This document shows positions 21,014 to 28,839 of a stretch of DNA of 39,175 bases, piece by piece; position 1 is the stretch's first letter, and every line of letters begins with the position of its first letter. Location of the stretch: positions 1-39,175 of the forward strand of contig CAISGR010000230.1 of NCBI GenBank assembly GCA_903884945.1, given 5' to 3'. A model generated the notes under the pieces. It was not told where the DNA came from. It worked only from the letters and a program-made list of their open reading frames with translations, and ran no database searches. Position numbers and translations under genes: made by a program. The stretch is from an uncultured bacterium (GTDB lineage: Bacteria; Pseudomonadota; Alphaproteobacteria; Sphingomonadales; Sphingomonadaceae).

Positions 21014-21028
21014 GCAGCATCTTGCTGC
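21014..21028. other. Small hairpin in the VOC / MFS gap
   Basis: GCAGCA (21014-21019) and TGCTGC (21023-21028) form a perfect 6-bp stem with a 3-base loop in the 108-bp gap between the VOC stop and the MFS start. It could be a weak terminator for the upstream operon or a leader hairpin; no T-run follows. Confidence 0.25.
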
Positions 21029-21043
21029 CGGAACGGCTTTTCG

Positions 21044-21053
21044 TATGCAACAC
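21044..21053. promoter_or_regulatory. TATGCAACAC motif, copy 1 (upstream of the MFS gene)
   Basis: This 10-mer lies 62 bp before the MFS start and recurs exactly at 36610-36619 in the fdsG/acyl-CoA dehydrogenase promoter region. Similarity continues past it as a shared AC and ATTTC at the same relative order. A shared regulator site is possible. Confidence 0.3.
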
Positions 21054-21090
21054 TTACATTTCTCGCGTGACTGCGCAAGCCCCGCCCTGG

Positions 21091-21630
21091 TCAGCCGAAT
21101 GGGCGGATCGGATTCTGCCCGTCCCAATCCACCGAGGCCCGCCAGAATGCGGTGAAACCCGCGTCCAATCCCGGCGTCGCCGGAATCAGTTCGACGAAGC
21201 CGGGGTGCGCCGGTTCGCCGTCGAGATAGGCGACCGCGCCGCCGGTCGGGACTCCGGCGCGAAAGGCGAGTGTATAGCCACGCGTCTCATAGGCGGCGAT
21301 CTCCGCATCCACATCCGCGCTGGCGATGCCGATATGATGGAAGCCATGGCCCCGCGCCTGCACCGTCTCGCGATAGACCGAGGGGTGATCGTCCTTCGGC
21401 TGGATGAGCTCGATCTGCATATGGCCGGCAAAGGCCATCGCGATTCTGACGTCCGCTCGCGATTTTTCCCCGCGATAGACATGGTCGTCGCCGAGGAAGC
21501 TATCGAGCAGGAACCAGGGGCCGGTGCGCGCATCGCGCACCCACCAGTCGATGGATGCTTCGATATCCTCGACGACATAGGCCATCTGGATGATCTGGCC
21601 GACCTTCTGGCCGAAACCGAGCATGGTCAT
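21091..21630 (-). CDS. VOC-superfamily protein (glyoxalase/dioxygenase fold)
   Basis: A 179-residue protein with two beta-alpha-beta-beta-beta units. The N-terminal module is VGQIIQMAYVVEDIEASIDWW, with MQIELIQPKDD holding a likely Glu ligand. The second module begins GFHHIGIASADVDAEIA, giving a HH metal motif, and ends PGFVELIP with another Glu. This is a methylmalonyl-CoA-epimerase or glyoxalase-like layout; extradiol dioxygenases are larger. Its start overlaps the stop of the alpha/beta hydrolase (21627-21630). It may isomerise or bind a keto-acid intermediate. The reaction is not assigned. Confidence 0.82.
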   Translation of the reverse strand: MTMLGFGQKVGQIIQMAYVVEDIEASIDWWVRDARTGPWFLLDSFLGDDHVYRGEKSRADVRIAMAFAGHMQIELIQPKDDHPSVYRETVQARGHGFHHIGIASADVDAEIAAYETRGYTLAFRAGVPTGGAVAYLDGEPAHPGFVELIPATPGLDAGFTAFWRASVDWDGQNPIRPFG

Positions 21631-22364
21631 GCCGGCACTCCCGCGGCGATGGACAGGAGCGCGTCGGCGAGCGCCGCGGGCGCCGACAGGAAGGGGCTGT
21701 GATCGGCATACAATGCGGTGACGCTGATGCAGGGCTGCATCGCCTGCATGCGACGCTGGTCCGCCAGCGGGATCGCCCGGTCATCGAGACATTCGATATA
21801 GTGGCGCGGCACGGATCCGTAGCGCCCCTCGGTAAGGCGAAGCGGCGTAGCGCGCGGCCGCGACGGCTCAGCGACAAGCCGCTCCGCCGCCGCAGCGGCC
21901 AGGGCGGAGGGGCTGCGTTGCGCGAAGACGGCGGCTGCCCCCGCCGGATCGACACGGGTGCCAGCCCTGCCATCGGTTTCCGCGATGATCGCCTCGAAAT
22001 CCGGATTCGGCACCCGATCGGCCTTCCACGCCGCGCGCGACATGCCGCTCGGCAAGAGCATCGCGCAGATATAGACCAGCGCATCGATCGCCTCGGGCGC
22101 TGCCTCGGCGGCCTGGCTGATGACGAGACCACCGCGGCTGTGCCCGCACAGCACCACCGGCCCCGGCCGCTGCGCCGCACAGGCATCGGCGGTGAACTGC
22201 GCCCAATCGTCGAGGGTCACGCGGCCCAGCGCCGCCTCGTCGCCGCCCATTCCGGGCAGGTCGGGCGCGACCAGCACGTGCCCCGCCTCTTCCAGCCGGC
22301 TGCGCAGCGGATCGAAGCACCAGCCACCATGCCAGGCGCCATGGATCATGACGAAGCGCGCCAT
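21627..22364 (-). CDS. Alpha/beta hydrolase, hydroxynitrile lyase / esterase-like
   Basis: A 245-residue alpha/beta hydrolase. FVMIHGAWHGGWCF is the oxyanion-hole region, LCGHSRGGLV gives nucleophile Ser76, ECLDDRAIP gives Asp195, and YADHSPFL gives His222. This is the layout of the plant-type hydroxynitrile lyase/methyl-salicylate esterase group, common in bacteria as general esterases and C-C hydrolases. It lies one base from the MDR oxidoreductase and overlaps the VOC gene. In a cluster that may make aryl beta-keto acids, a retro-Claisen hydrolase releasing aryl carboxylate and acetate is a candidate role, but this is inference. Confidence 0.88.
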   Translation of the reverse strand: MARFVMIHGAWHGGWCFDPLRSRLEEAGHVLVAPDLPGMGGDEAALGRVTLDDWAQFTADACAAQRPGPVVLCGHSRGGLVISQAAEAAPEAIDALVYICAMLLPSGMSRAAWKADRVPNPDFEAIIAETDGRAGTRVDPAGAAAVFAQRSPSALAAAAAERLVAEPSRPRATPLRLTEGRYGSVPRHYIECLDDRAIPLADQRRMQAMQPCISVTALYADHSPFLSAPAALADALLSIAAGVPA

Positions 22365-22365
22365 C

Positions 22366-23382
22366 TCACGGCAGGGCGATCACAACCTTGCCGAACAGGT
22401 CCGGCGAGGCCTGATAACGATAGGCGTCGCGCGCCTGATCGAAGGTGAAGGTCCGATCGACCGCCGGCTTGATCCCGTTCACGTCGATCGCACGGTTGAG
22501 GTCGATGGCCATCTGGGCGGAGCCGACGAAGATGCCGCGCAGAGAGGCACCCTTCAGCATCAGGGCATGGGGGCCGGTTTCACCCGCACGCGTCAGCACG
22601 CCGATCAGCGCCACCTCGCCACCGAAGCCGACTGCGGCCATCGACTGGGCAAGCGTACCCGCGCCGCCGACCTCGACGACGTGATCGACACCGCCACCAG
22701 CAAGACGTGCCGCCTCCGCCCCCCATTCGGGGATCTCGCGATAATTGATCGTCGCATCGGCGCCGAGCGCCTTCACCCGTTCGAGCTTGGCATCGGACGA
22801 AGAGGTCACGATCACCCGGGCCCCCGCCGCCTTGGCGATCTGCAGCGCGAGCAGCGATACGCCGCCGGTGCCGAGCACGAGGACGCTCCGGCCCGGACCC
22901 ACCGTCCTCGGCCCCTCCATCAGCGCATGCCACACCGTGACGCCGGCACAGGGAAGCGTCGCTGCCTGTTCGAACGACAGGCTATCGGCGATCGGCACCA
23001 CGCCATATTCCGGCAACGCGACATATTCGGCGAGCATCCCCCTGGCAGGCGGCGCGCCCAGTGCAGGCCCGGGGGCCGGATTGGGCGGCCCGGCGCGCCA
23101 GCCCTGGAAGAAGGTGCCGGCGACGCGGTCGCCGGGCCGGAAGCGGGTCACCCCCTCGCCCACCGCCACGACTTCGCCGACGCCGTCCGACAGCGGCGTG
23201 ATATCCCGGTCGATCGTCCCGCCGAAATAATGGCCCTGCACGATGAGCTGGTCGCGATAGTTGAGCGAACAGGCGCGCACCCGGATCAGCACCTCGCCTG
23301 CCCCCGCGACGGGCGCATCGCGCTCGATCAGGTGAAGGTCCTCGAGCGAAGCGGCGCCCTTGTTAAGCTGCCAGGCTTTCAT
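22366..23382 (-). CDS. Zinc-independent MDR oxidoreductase (quinone-reductase-like)
   Basis: A 338-residue NAD(P)-dependent oxidoreductase. CSLNYRDQLI replaces the catalytic-zinc cysteine motif, and no structural-zinc cysteine cluster is present, so it is of the quinone oxidoreductase/enoyl reductase type. LVLGTGGVSLLALQIAK is the dinucleotide site and VTSSSDAKLERVKALGAD the following strand. The ATG at 23382 (MKAWQLNKGAAS) was preferred to a GTG two codons upstream because GGGA lies seven bases before it. First gene of the minus-strand operon with the hydrolase and VOC genes, it starts about 70 bp from an IclR-operator-like site. Substrate unknown. Confidence 0.88.
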   Translation of the reverse strand: MKAWQLNKGAASLEDLHLIERDAPVAGAGEVLIRVRACSLNYRDQLIVQGHYFGGTIDRDITPLSDGVGEVVAVGEGVTRFRPGDRVAGTFFQGWRAGPPNPAPGPALGAPPARGMLAEYVALPEYGVVPIADSLSFEQAATLPCAGVTVWHALMEGPRTVGPGRSVLVLGTGGVSLLALQIAKAAGARVIVTSSSDAKLERVKALGADATINYREIPEWGAEAARLAGGGVDHVVEVGGAGTLAQSMAAVGFGGEVALIGVLTRAGETGPHALMLKGASLRGIFVGSAQMAIDLNRAIDVNGIKPAVDRTFTFDQARDAYRYQASPDLFGKVVIALP

Positions 23383-23445
23383 CTGCACATCCCATCCTCG
23401 TTGCGATCAAGGTGAACGGTGCCTCCGGCGAAGGCAATCGATCAA

Positions 23446-23462
23446 ATTCCGCTGTGTGAAAC
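23446..23462. promoter_or_regulatory. Putative IclR operator, half-conserved copy
   Basis: On the minus strand this reads GTTTCACACAGCGGAAT. It matches the palindrome at 24268-24284 at 13 of 17 positions, including the whole left arm GTTTCACA and centre. It sits immediately beyond the IclR stop and about 64-80 bp upstream of the MDR oxidoreductase start, a fitting distance for control of that operon. Confidence 0.45.
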
Positions 23463-24257
23463 TCAGCCAGCTTGCTCCAGCGCGGTCTCGATCGCGCGCG
23501 CCGTTGCCTGCAACGCGCCAAGGTGCCGCGCGACGATATCTTCCGTCGCGACTCGCCGGGCCATCCAGGTGATGTTGATCGCGGCAACGGGACGGCCCTG
23601 CACCTTGACCGCGACCGCCATCGATCGACGTCCGTCGTTGCGTACTGCCTGCCGGTTGCGATCGGGCCAAGGGTGCAGCGGATCACGCAGCGAATAGCCA
23701 CGCGCGGCACAGTCGCGCACGACCTCCGCGATCAGCGCGTCACCTTCCGTCGCGCCGCTTCGCGGCCGGAGCCGGGTGAGGATCGCCTCGCGCTCGGCCG
23801 GCTCGCAGGCGGAGAGATAGGCCCGCCCGGTCGCCGTATGGATATAGCTAAGCTTGGCGCCGACCGGCCCCAGGACAGCCGAATCGAGTCGCAACAAGGG
23901 GCTGTTGGTTTCGATGATCTCGAGATGATCGAGCCGCGGCACCGCGATCACCGACGGCCAGGCGACGATCCAGCTCAGCGATGCCAGATGCGGCGAGGCC
24001 AGTTCAGCAATGCGATCGGCCAGGTCGAAGCTGCCGGTCGTCGCGGGCGAGTGCGGCAGATAGGCGCCGTCGGCAAGTCGCTGCCACACCAGCCCGCGCC
24101 CCGCCAGCGTGACGAGCATGCGCAGCAGCGTTGCCTTGGGCAGCTTCAGTGCAAGGTGCAACTCGTGCAGGCTCGCCGCGCGCCGTCGCTGGAGTTCCAG
24201 CAGCACGTCGAGACCGCGTTCCAGCGCGCGAACGGATTTTACCTTGCTATCGAGCAA
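23463..24257 (-). CDS. IclR-family transcriptional regulator
   Basis: A 264-residue regulator. The N-terminal winged helix (VRALERGLDVLLELQRR, SLHELHLALKLPKATLLRML) is followed by an effector domain with the conserved IHTATGRAYLSACEP and SMAVAVKVQGRPVAAINITW blocks. A TTG start at 24257 is likely, since AGGAG lies about six bases before it and no ATG fits. IclR proteins often govern aromatic catabolism (PcaR, PobR, HpdR types). It separates two operons and is flanked on both sides by copies of one operator-like motif, so it probably controls both the carboxylase genes and the oxidoreductase/hydrolase genes. Effector unknown. Confidence 0.92.
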   Translation of the reverse strand: MLDSKVKSVRALERGLDVLLELQRRRAASLHELHLALKLPKATLLRMLVTLAGRGLVWQRLADGAYLPHSPATTGSFDLADRIAELASPHLASLSWIVAWPSVIAVPRLDHLEIIETNSPLLRLDSAVLGPVGAKLSYIHTATGRAYLSACEPAEREAILTRLRPRSGATEGDALIAEVVRDCAARGYSLRDPLHPWPDRNRQAVRNDGRRSMAVAVKVQGRPVAAINITWMARRVATEDIVARHLGALQATARAIETALEQAG

Positions 24258-24267
24258 AACAGCTCCT

Positions 24268-24284
24268 GTTTCACACTGTGCAAC
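24268..24284. promoter_or_regulatory. Putative IclR operator, palindromic copy
   Basis: GTTTCACACTGTGCAAC is a 17-bp palindrome about a central C with seven of eight arm positions paired. It lies between the divergent IclR and UPF0261 genes, 11 bp from the IclR start, suited to autoregulation and control of the carboxylase operon. Confidence 0.55.
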
Positions 24285-24373
24285 CTAACGGAGCGAAGCG
24301 CCCGTGCAAACCCCGTCCCCAGCGCGCAGCATGAGCGCAGCAAAGGTGCGTCAAGCATCGGCGGGATGGGGAG

Positions 24374-25597
24374 ATGGAGATGCAGGCCAGGCCGCGCGTG
24401 TTGCTGATCATCACGCAGGACACGAAGGAGGAAGAGGCGCGCTTCGTGCGCCGGACACTCGAGGCCTCGGGCATCGACGTGATCCACCTCGACCCGAGCA
24501 TCCGGCGCACCATCGGTGGCGCGGAAATCGCGCCCGAGACGATCGCGGCAGCTGCCGGACACACGATCGAGCAGGTTCGCGCGCTCGGCCATGAGGGCAA
24601 GTGCCAGGCGGTGATGATCGAGGGCGCGATCGCACTGGCCCTGTCGACTCATGCCGAGACGCCCCTGTCGGGAATTCTCTCGGTCGGCGGCTCGATGGGG
24701 ACGACGTTGGGCACGGCGGTGATGCGTGCCTTTCCCTATGGCCTGCCCAAGCTGATGGTCTCCACCATGGCCTCCGGTTTCACCGCTCCCTATGTCGGGG
24801 TGAAGGACATCGCGATGATGAACGCGGTGACCGACATTTCAGGCATCAACAGCATCAGCCGCGAAGTCTATCGCAATGCCGCGCTGGCCATGGCCGGGAT
24901 GGCCAGTGGCTATGATCCGACCGGGCGGAGCGAGCGCCCGCTGGTGCTGATCACCACGCTCGGCACCACCGAAAAATCGGTGCGGCGGATCCGCGAGGCG
25001 CTGGAATCGGATGGGGCGGAAGTGATGGTGTTCCACTCGTCCGGCGCAGGCGGCCCGACGCTGGACAGCATCGCCGCCGAGCGCGACGTTGCCCTGATCC
25101 TCGATCTTTCGGTCACCGAAATGGTCGATTTCCTCAATGGCGGCCTCGCCAATGCCGGCCCGGATCGCGGCAAAGCCGGAATCCGGCGTGGCATCCCGAC
25201 GATCTTCGCGCCCGGCAACGCGGATTTCATCATCGCCGGCCCGATCGACGCCGCGCAGGCACAGTTCCCGGGCAAGCGCTATCATGTCCACAATGCCGCC
25301 CTGACAGCGGTGCGGACCGAACTGCCCGAGCTCCGGGCACTGGCGGATCATCTCGGCGCACTGGTTCGCGAGGCCAAGGGGCCGGTACGGATGCTGGTGC
25401 CGCTCGGGGGCTTTTCCAACCATGACAGCCCCGACGGCCATCTCCACGACACGACTCTGCCGCGCCCCTTTGCCGACTATCTCGCCACGGTGATGCCGGC
25501 GGAGATCCCGGTCGAGACCGTCGATGCGCATTTCAACGATCTGGAATTCTCCGGTGCCGTCATCAACGCGGCGCGGGCGATGCTGGCGGCCCAATGA
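24374..25597 (+). CDS. Tm-1-like ATP-binding domain protein (UPF0261), catabolic role unknown
   Basis: A 407-residue soluble protein of the UPF0261/Tm-1 N-terminal family, named after the tomato virus-resistance protein and said to bind ATP. Visible blocks are LLIITQDTKEEEARFVRRTLE, GILSVGGSMGTTLGTAVMRAFP, STMASGFTAPYVG and MNAVTDISGINSISREV in the first half. The second half has ITTLGTTEKSVRRIREALE, GAGGPTLDSIA, TEMVDFLNGG and GNADFIIAGPI. No PEP-hydrolase TIM-barrel domain follows, so this is the stand-alone form. It is the first gene of the carboxylase operon and overlaps the biotin carrier gene (ATGA, 25594-25597). It may activate the substrate (kinase) or process the carboxylated product. 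I know of no firm function for the family. Confidence 0.88.
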   Translation: MEMQARPRVLLIITQDTKEEEARFVRRTLEASGIDVIHLDPSIRRTIGGAEIAPETIAAAAGHTIEQVRALGHEGKCQAVMIEGAIALALSTHAETPLSGILSVGGSMGTTLGTAVMRAFPYGLPKLMVSTMASGFTAPYVGVKDIAMMNAVTDISGINSISREVYRNAALAMAGMASGYDPTGRSERPLVLITTLGTTEKSVRRIREALESDGAEVMVFHSSGAGGPTLDSIAAERDVALILDLSVTEMVDFLNGGLANAGPDRGKAGIRRGIPTIFAPGNADFIIAGPIDAAQAQFPGKRYHVHNAALTAVRTELPELRALADHLGALVREAKGPVRMLVPLGGFSNHDSPDGHLHDTTLPRPFADYLATVMPAEIPVETVDAHFNDLEFSGAVINAARAMLAAQ

Positions 25598-26037
25598 CCG
25601 ACCTTCCATTGACCCCCGACGACGTGGCGGAGATCGTCGCGATCCTGGACGGCAGCAGCTATGAGCATCTCGATATCCGGACATCGCGCTTCCGCCTGCG
25701 CATCGCGCGCGACGGCACGGGCTGGACTCAGCAATGGGACTGGAGCGATGACGACACCCCGGTGCAGGCCGAGACGCCGGTCGCCCCGGTCGCTGCCGAG
25801 ACCGGGCCGGTCATCCGGGCGCCATTGCCGGGAACCTTCTACCGCGCCCCGCAGCCGGGCGCGCCGCCATTCGTCGAGGTGGGAGACCGTGTCGAGCCCG
25901 ACACCGTCGTTGCGATCATCGAGACGATGAAGCTGATGAATCCCGTGCATGCCGGCTCCAGCGGACGAATCACTGCGATCCTCGCCGACAATGCCGATAT
26001 GGTGACGCGCGATGCCGTGCTGATGCGGATCACATGA
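25594..26037 (+). CDS. Biotin carboxyl carrier protein subunit of a biotin-dependent carboxylase
   Basis: A 147-residue carrier. The C-terminal biotinyl domain (about residues 72-147) has the attachment motif ETMKLMN with Lys113 as the biotinylated residue. APLPGTFYRAPQPGAPPFVEVGD is the AccB-type start of that domain, including the thumb-like insert before the hairpin. A short N-terminal helix region and a linker rich in Ala, Pro and Val precede it. It carries CO2 between the two catalytic subunits encoded next, both in overlapping frames. An AccB of fatty-acid synthesis would look similar, but such a gene is normally followed only by accC, not by an HMGL-type transferase. Confidence 0.93.
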   Translation: MTDLPLTPDDVAEIVAILDGSSYEHLDIRTSRFRLRIARDGTGWTQQWDWSDDDTPVQAETPVAPVAAETGPVIRAPLPGTFYRAPQPGAPPFVEVGDRVEPDTVVAIIETMKLMNPVHAGSSGRITAILADNADMVTRDAVLMRIT

Positions 26038-27371
26038 TCCGCCGCCTGTTCATCGCCAATCGCGGCGAGATCGCGCTGCGGATCATCCGCACCGCCAGAC
26101 GCCTGGGCCTGACCACGATCCTCGGCGTGTCGGAGGCTGACCGGGACAGCCTTCCCGCGCTGCAGGCGCACGAGATCGCGATCCTGGGGCCGCCACCCTC
26201 TGCGCAAAGCTATCTCTCGATCGATGCCGTGATCGCCGCCGCCCGCGCCGCAGCGGCGGATGCGGTCCATCCCGGCTATGGCTTCCTGTCGGAGAATGCG
26301 GCGTTCGCCCGGGCCGTCGGGCAAGCCGGGATCATCTTTATCGGGCCAGCCGTCGCAAGCCTGGAGGCGATGGGCGACAAGCTGATGGCGCGCGCCGTTG
26401 CGGTCGCGGCGGGCCTGCCGGTCGTGCCCGGCGGCGAGGCGGCGACGCCCGAGGAAGCGCTGCGCAGCGCCGAGGCAACCGGCTACCCCCTGCTGATCAA
26501 GGCAGTTGCCGGCGGCGGTGGCCGTGGCATGCGGCGCGTCGATCGCGCGACGGACATGCCGGCCCAGATCGACCGCGCGATGGCCGAGGCGCAGGCCGCG
26601 TTCGGCGACGCCCGCATCTATGTCGAGCGCTTCATCGCGCGCGGACGCCATGTCGAAGTGCAGGTGCTTGGCGATGGCGCGCGCGCGATCCATCTGGGCA
26701 CGCGAGACTGCTCGATCCAGCGCCGTTTCCAGAAGCTCGTCGAGGAAGCTCCGGCCCCGGGCCTGCCCGACGGCCGGCGTGCTGCGATCGAGGACGCGGC
26801 GGTGCGCCTCGCAAAGCATCTCGGCTATCGCGGCGCGGGAACGGTCGAATTCCTCGTCGACGCAGAAACCTTCGACTTCTTCTTTCTCGAAATGAACGCG
26901 CGGATCCAGGTCGAACATCCGGTGACCGAGGCGATCACGGGAATCGACCTGATCGAGCAGCAATTGCTGCTCGCCGACGGCCAGCCACTCGGCGTCGCGC
27001 AGGAGATGGTGCGCCTGGCGGGCCATGCGATCGAGGTCCGGATCAATGCGGAGGATCCCGATGCCGATTTCCGCCCGTCGCCCGGCCGGATCGCCCGGGC
27101 GGCCTGGCCGGCGGGCCCCGGTCTTCGGGTCGATACGCATATCGCGAGTGGAGGGGCAATCCCGCCCTATTACGACTCGCTGCTCGGCAAGCTGATCGCC
27201 TACGGACCGACCCGCGCGATCGCGATCGACCGACTGGGCGCGGCGCTACAGTCTCTTCACCTCGACGGCGTCGCGACCACCGCACCGCTTCATCGCCGCA
27301 TCGTCGCCGATCCGCGCTTTATCGCTGGCGGAGTCGACACGCGCTTCCTCGAAGGGCTGGCGCATGAGTGA
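26034..27371 (+). CDS. Biotin carboxylase subunit
   Basis: A 445-residue ATP-grasp enzyme that carboxylates biotin with ATP and bicarbonate. LFIANRGEIALRIIRTARRLG is the biotin-carboxylase N-terminus, DAVHPGYGFLSENAAFA the next conserved block. KAVAGGGGRGMR is the glycine-rich ATP loop, RDCSIQRRFQKLVEEAPAP the core, and FLEMNARIQVEHPVTE carries the Mg2+ and catalytic Glu/Arg. Length and order match AccC-type subunits. It overlaps the carrier gene by four bases and the transferase gene by eight, so the three subunits are coupled. It most likely serves a dedicated aromatic-ketone or small-keto-acid carboxylase. Confidence 0.94.
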   Translation: MIRRLFIANRGEIALRIIRTARRLGLTTILGVSEADRDSLPALQAHEIAILGPPPSAQSYLSIDAVIAAARAAAADAVHPGYGFLSENAAFARAVGQAGIIFIGPAVASLEAMGDKLMARAVAVAAGLPVVPGGEAATPEEALRSAEATGYPLLIKAVAGGGGRGMRRVDRATDMPAQIDRAMAEAQAAFGDARIYVERFIARGRHVEVQVLGDGARAIHLGTRDCSIQRRFQKLVEEAPAPGLPDGRRAAIEDAAVRLAKHLGYRGAGTVEFLVDAETFDFFFLEMNARIQVEHPVTEAITGIDLIEQQLLLADGQPLGVAQEMVRLAGHAIEVRINAEDPDADFRPSPGRIARAAWPAGPGLRVDTHIASGGAIPPYYDSLLGKLIAYGPTRAIAIDRLGAALQSLHLDGVATTAPLHRRIVADPRFIAGGVDTRFLEGLAHE

Positions 27372-28839
27372 GATCGGCCTCGTCGACGTCTCGATTCGCG
27401 ATGGCAACCAGAGCCTGTGGGGAGCGACCGGCCTCGACACAGCGCAGATCCTGGAAATCGCCGGCACACTCGATCGCGTCGGCTTCCGGGCGATCGACTT
27501 CACCTCATCGAGCCACATGGCCGTTGCCGTCCGCTATTTCCGCAACGACCCCTGGGAACGCATTCGCCGCGTGCGGGCCGCGATGCCGCACACGCCGCTT
27601 CAGTTCATCACCACCGGCCTGCGCTTCATCGCATGGCAGCAGGCCGATCCCGATTTCATGCGACTGGTTTATCGCCGTCTCCAGGCAAACGGCATTCGCC
27701 GCTTCGTGATGCTCGATCCGATGCATGATGCCGACGCGGTGATCGAAGCCGCCCGCATCATCCGCGAGGAGGGGGACGCCGAAGTGATGGCGGCGCTGAC
27801 CTTCACCCTGTCCGACGTGCACGACGATGCCTTTTATGCCGGCTTCGCGGCGAAGCTCACACCCTGCCCCGATATCGACCGCTTTTACCTGAAGGACCCG
27901 GGCGGGCTGATGTCGCCCGAGCGCATCCGTTCGCTGGCGCCAGCGGTGCGCGCCATGATCGGGGACAAGCAGCTTGAAGTCCATGCGCATTGCACCATCG
28001 GCCATGGCCCGCTGACCAGCCTGGAGGCAGTGTCGCTCGGCATCGACGTCGTCCATGTCGGCATCGGTCCGCTCGGTGACGGATCGTCGCTGCCCGAGGC
28101 GAACCGGATGATCGCCAATCTGCGCGAGGCCGGCCATACGGTTGCCGTCGACGACACGGCGCTTCGCAAGATGACCGAGTACTGGACCCGGCTCGCCACC
28201 GCGAACGGTCTTCCCGCAGGAATGCCGCAGGCCTTCGACGCCAGCTTCCTGCGCCACCAGATCGCCGGCGGGGTCATGACGACGACCTTGCGCCAGCTCG
28301 AGGAGCTTGGCCTGGCCGACCGCTTCCCCGCTGTCATCGCCGAAACGGAGCAGGTCCGCGCGGAACTCGGCTATCCGATCATGGTGACCCCGTTTCCGCA
28401 AATGGTCATGAGCCAGGCGCTGTTCAACGTGATCGGCACGGCGCGCTACGCGCAGGTGAGCGACCAGGTGATCCGCTATATTCTCGGCAAATTCGGCCGG
28501 CCTACGCGCGCCGTGGATGCGCGCGTCGAGGCGACCATTCTCGATCGGCCGCGTGCACGGGAGATCGCGGACGAAGCCGATTTTCCCACCCTCGCCGATT
28601 TGCGGCGGCGGTTCGGCGCGGCGATGGAAGACGAGGAATTCCTGTTGCGCGCGGTGATGCCGGGAGATCAGGTCGATGCGATGCTTGGTGCTGGCCGGTC
28701 TCGCGCCAGCCACACGCCCGAGGCAGCGCCCCTGCTGTCGCTGTTGAAACAACTCGCCGCGCGCCCCGCAGCGCGCGACATCGTGATCGAGCGCCCCGGC
28801 GTTCGCATCGCGCTTCATGCCGGAGCCGCGCTTGACTGA
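27364..28839 (+). CDS. Carboxyltransferase subunit, HMGL-like (pyruvate carboxylase / oxaloacetate decarboxylase type)
   Basis: A 491-residue protein that would move CO2 from carboxybiotin to an enolisable substrate. DVSIRDGNQSLW (Asp8, Arg12, Asp13, Gln16) is the metal/substrate loop. FYLKDPGGLM contains Lys177, the position that is carbamylated in pyruvate carboxylase, and VHAHCTIGHG gives metal ligands His207 and His209. A PYC/OADA-like C-terminal domain follows, without a biotin domain. Pyruvate is the usual acceptor in this fold. A methyl ketone such as a 4-phospho-acetophenone is chemically analogous and is the acceptor reported for the Hpe/Acv carboxylases, so the substrate is undecided. 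The stop is inside the start region of the HAD gene. Confidence 0.9.
   Translation: MSEIGLVDVSIRDGNQSLWGATGLDTAQILEIAGTLDRVGFRAIDFTSSSHMAVAVRYFRNDPWERIRRVRAAMPHTPLQFITTGLRFIAWQQADPDFMRLVYRRLQANGIRRFVMLDPMHDADAVIEAARIIREEGDAEVMAALTFTLSDVHDDAFYAGFAAKLTPCPDIDRFYLKDPGGLMSPERIRSLAPAVRAMIGDKQLEVHAHCTIGHGPLTSLEAVSLGIDVVHVGIGPLGDGSSLPEANRMIANLREAGHTVAVDDTALRKMTEYWTRLATANGLPAGMPQAFDASFLRHQIAGGVMTTTLRQLEELGLADRFPAVIAETEQVRAELGYPIMVTPFPQMVMSQALFNVIGTARYAQVSDQVIRYILGKFGRPTRAVDARVEATILDRPRAREIADEADFPTLADLRRRFGAAMEDEEFLLRAVMPGDQVDAMLGAGRSRASHTPEAAPLLSLLKQLAARPAARDIVIERPGVRIALHAGAALD

Noticed and set aside
28817..28839. Frameshift or fusion between the carboxyltransferase and HAD genes
   Set aside because: Both proteins are complete with intact motifs; the 23-bp overlap is ordinary translational coupling or a start-site choice (TTG at 28832).
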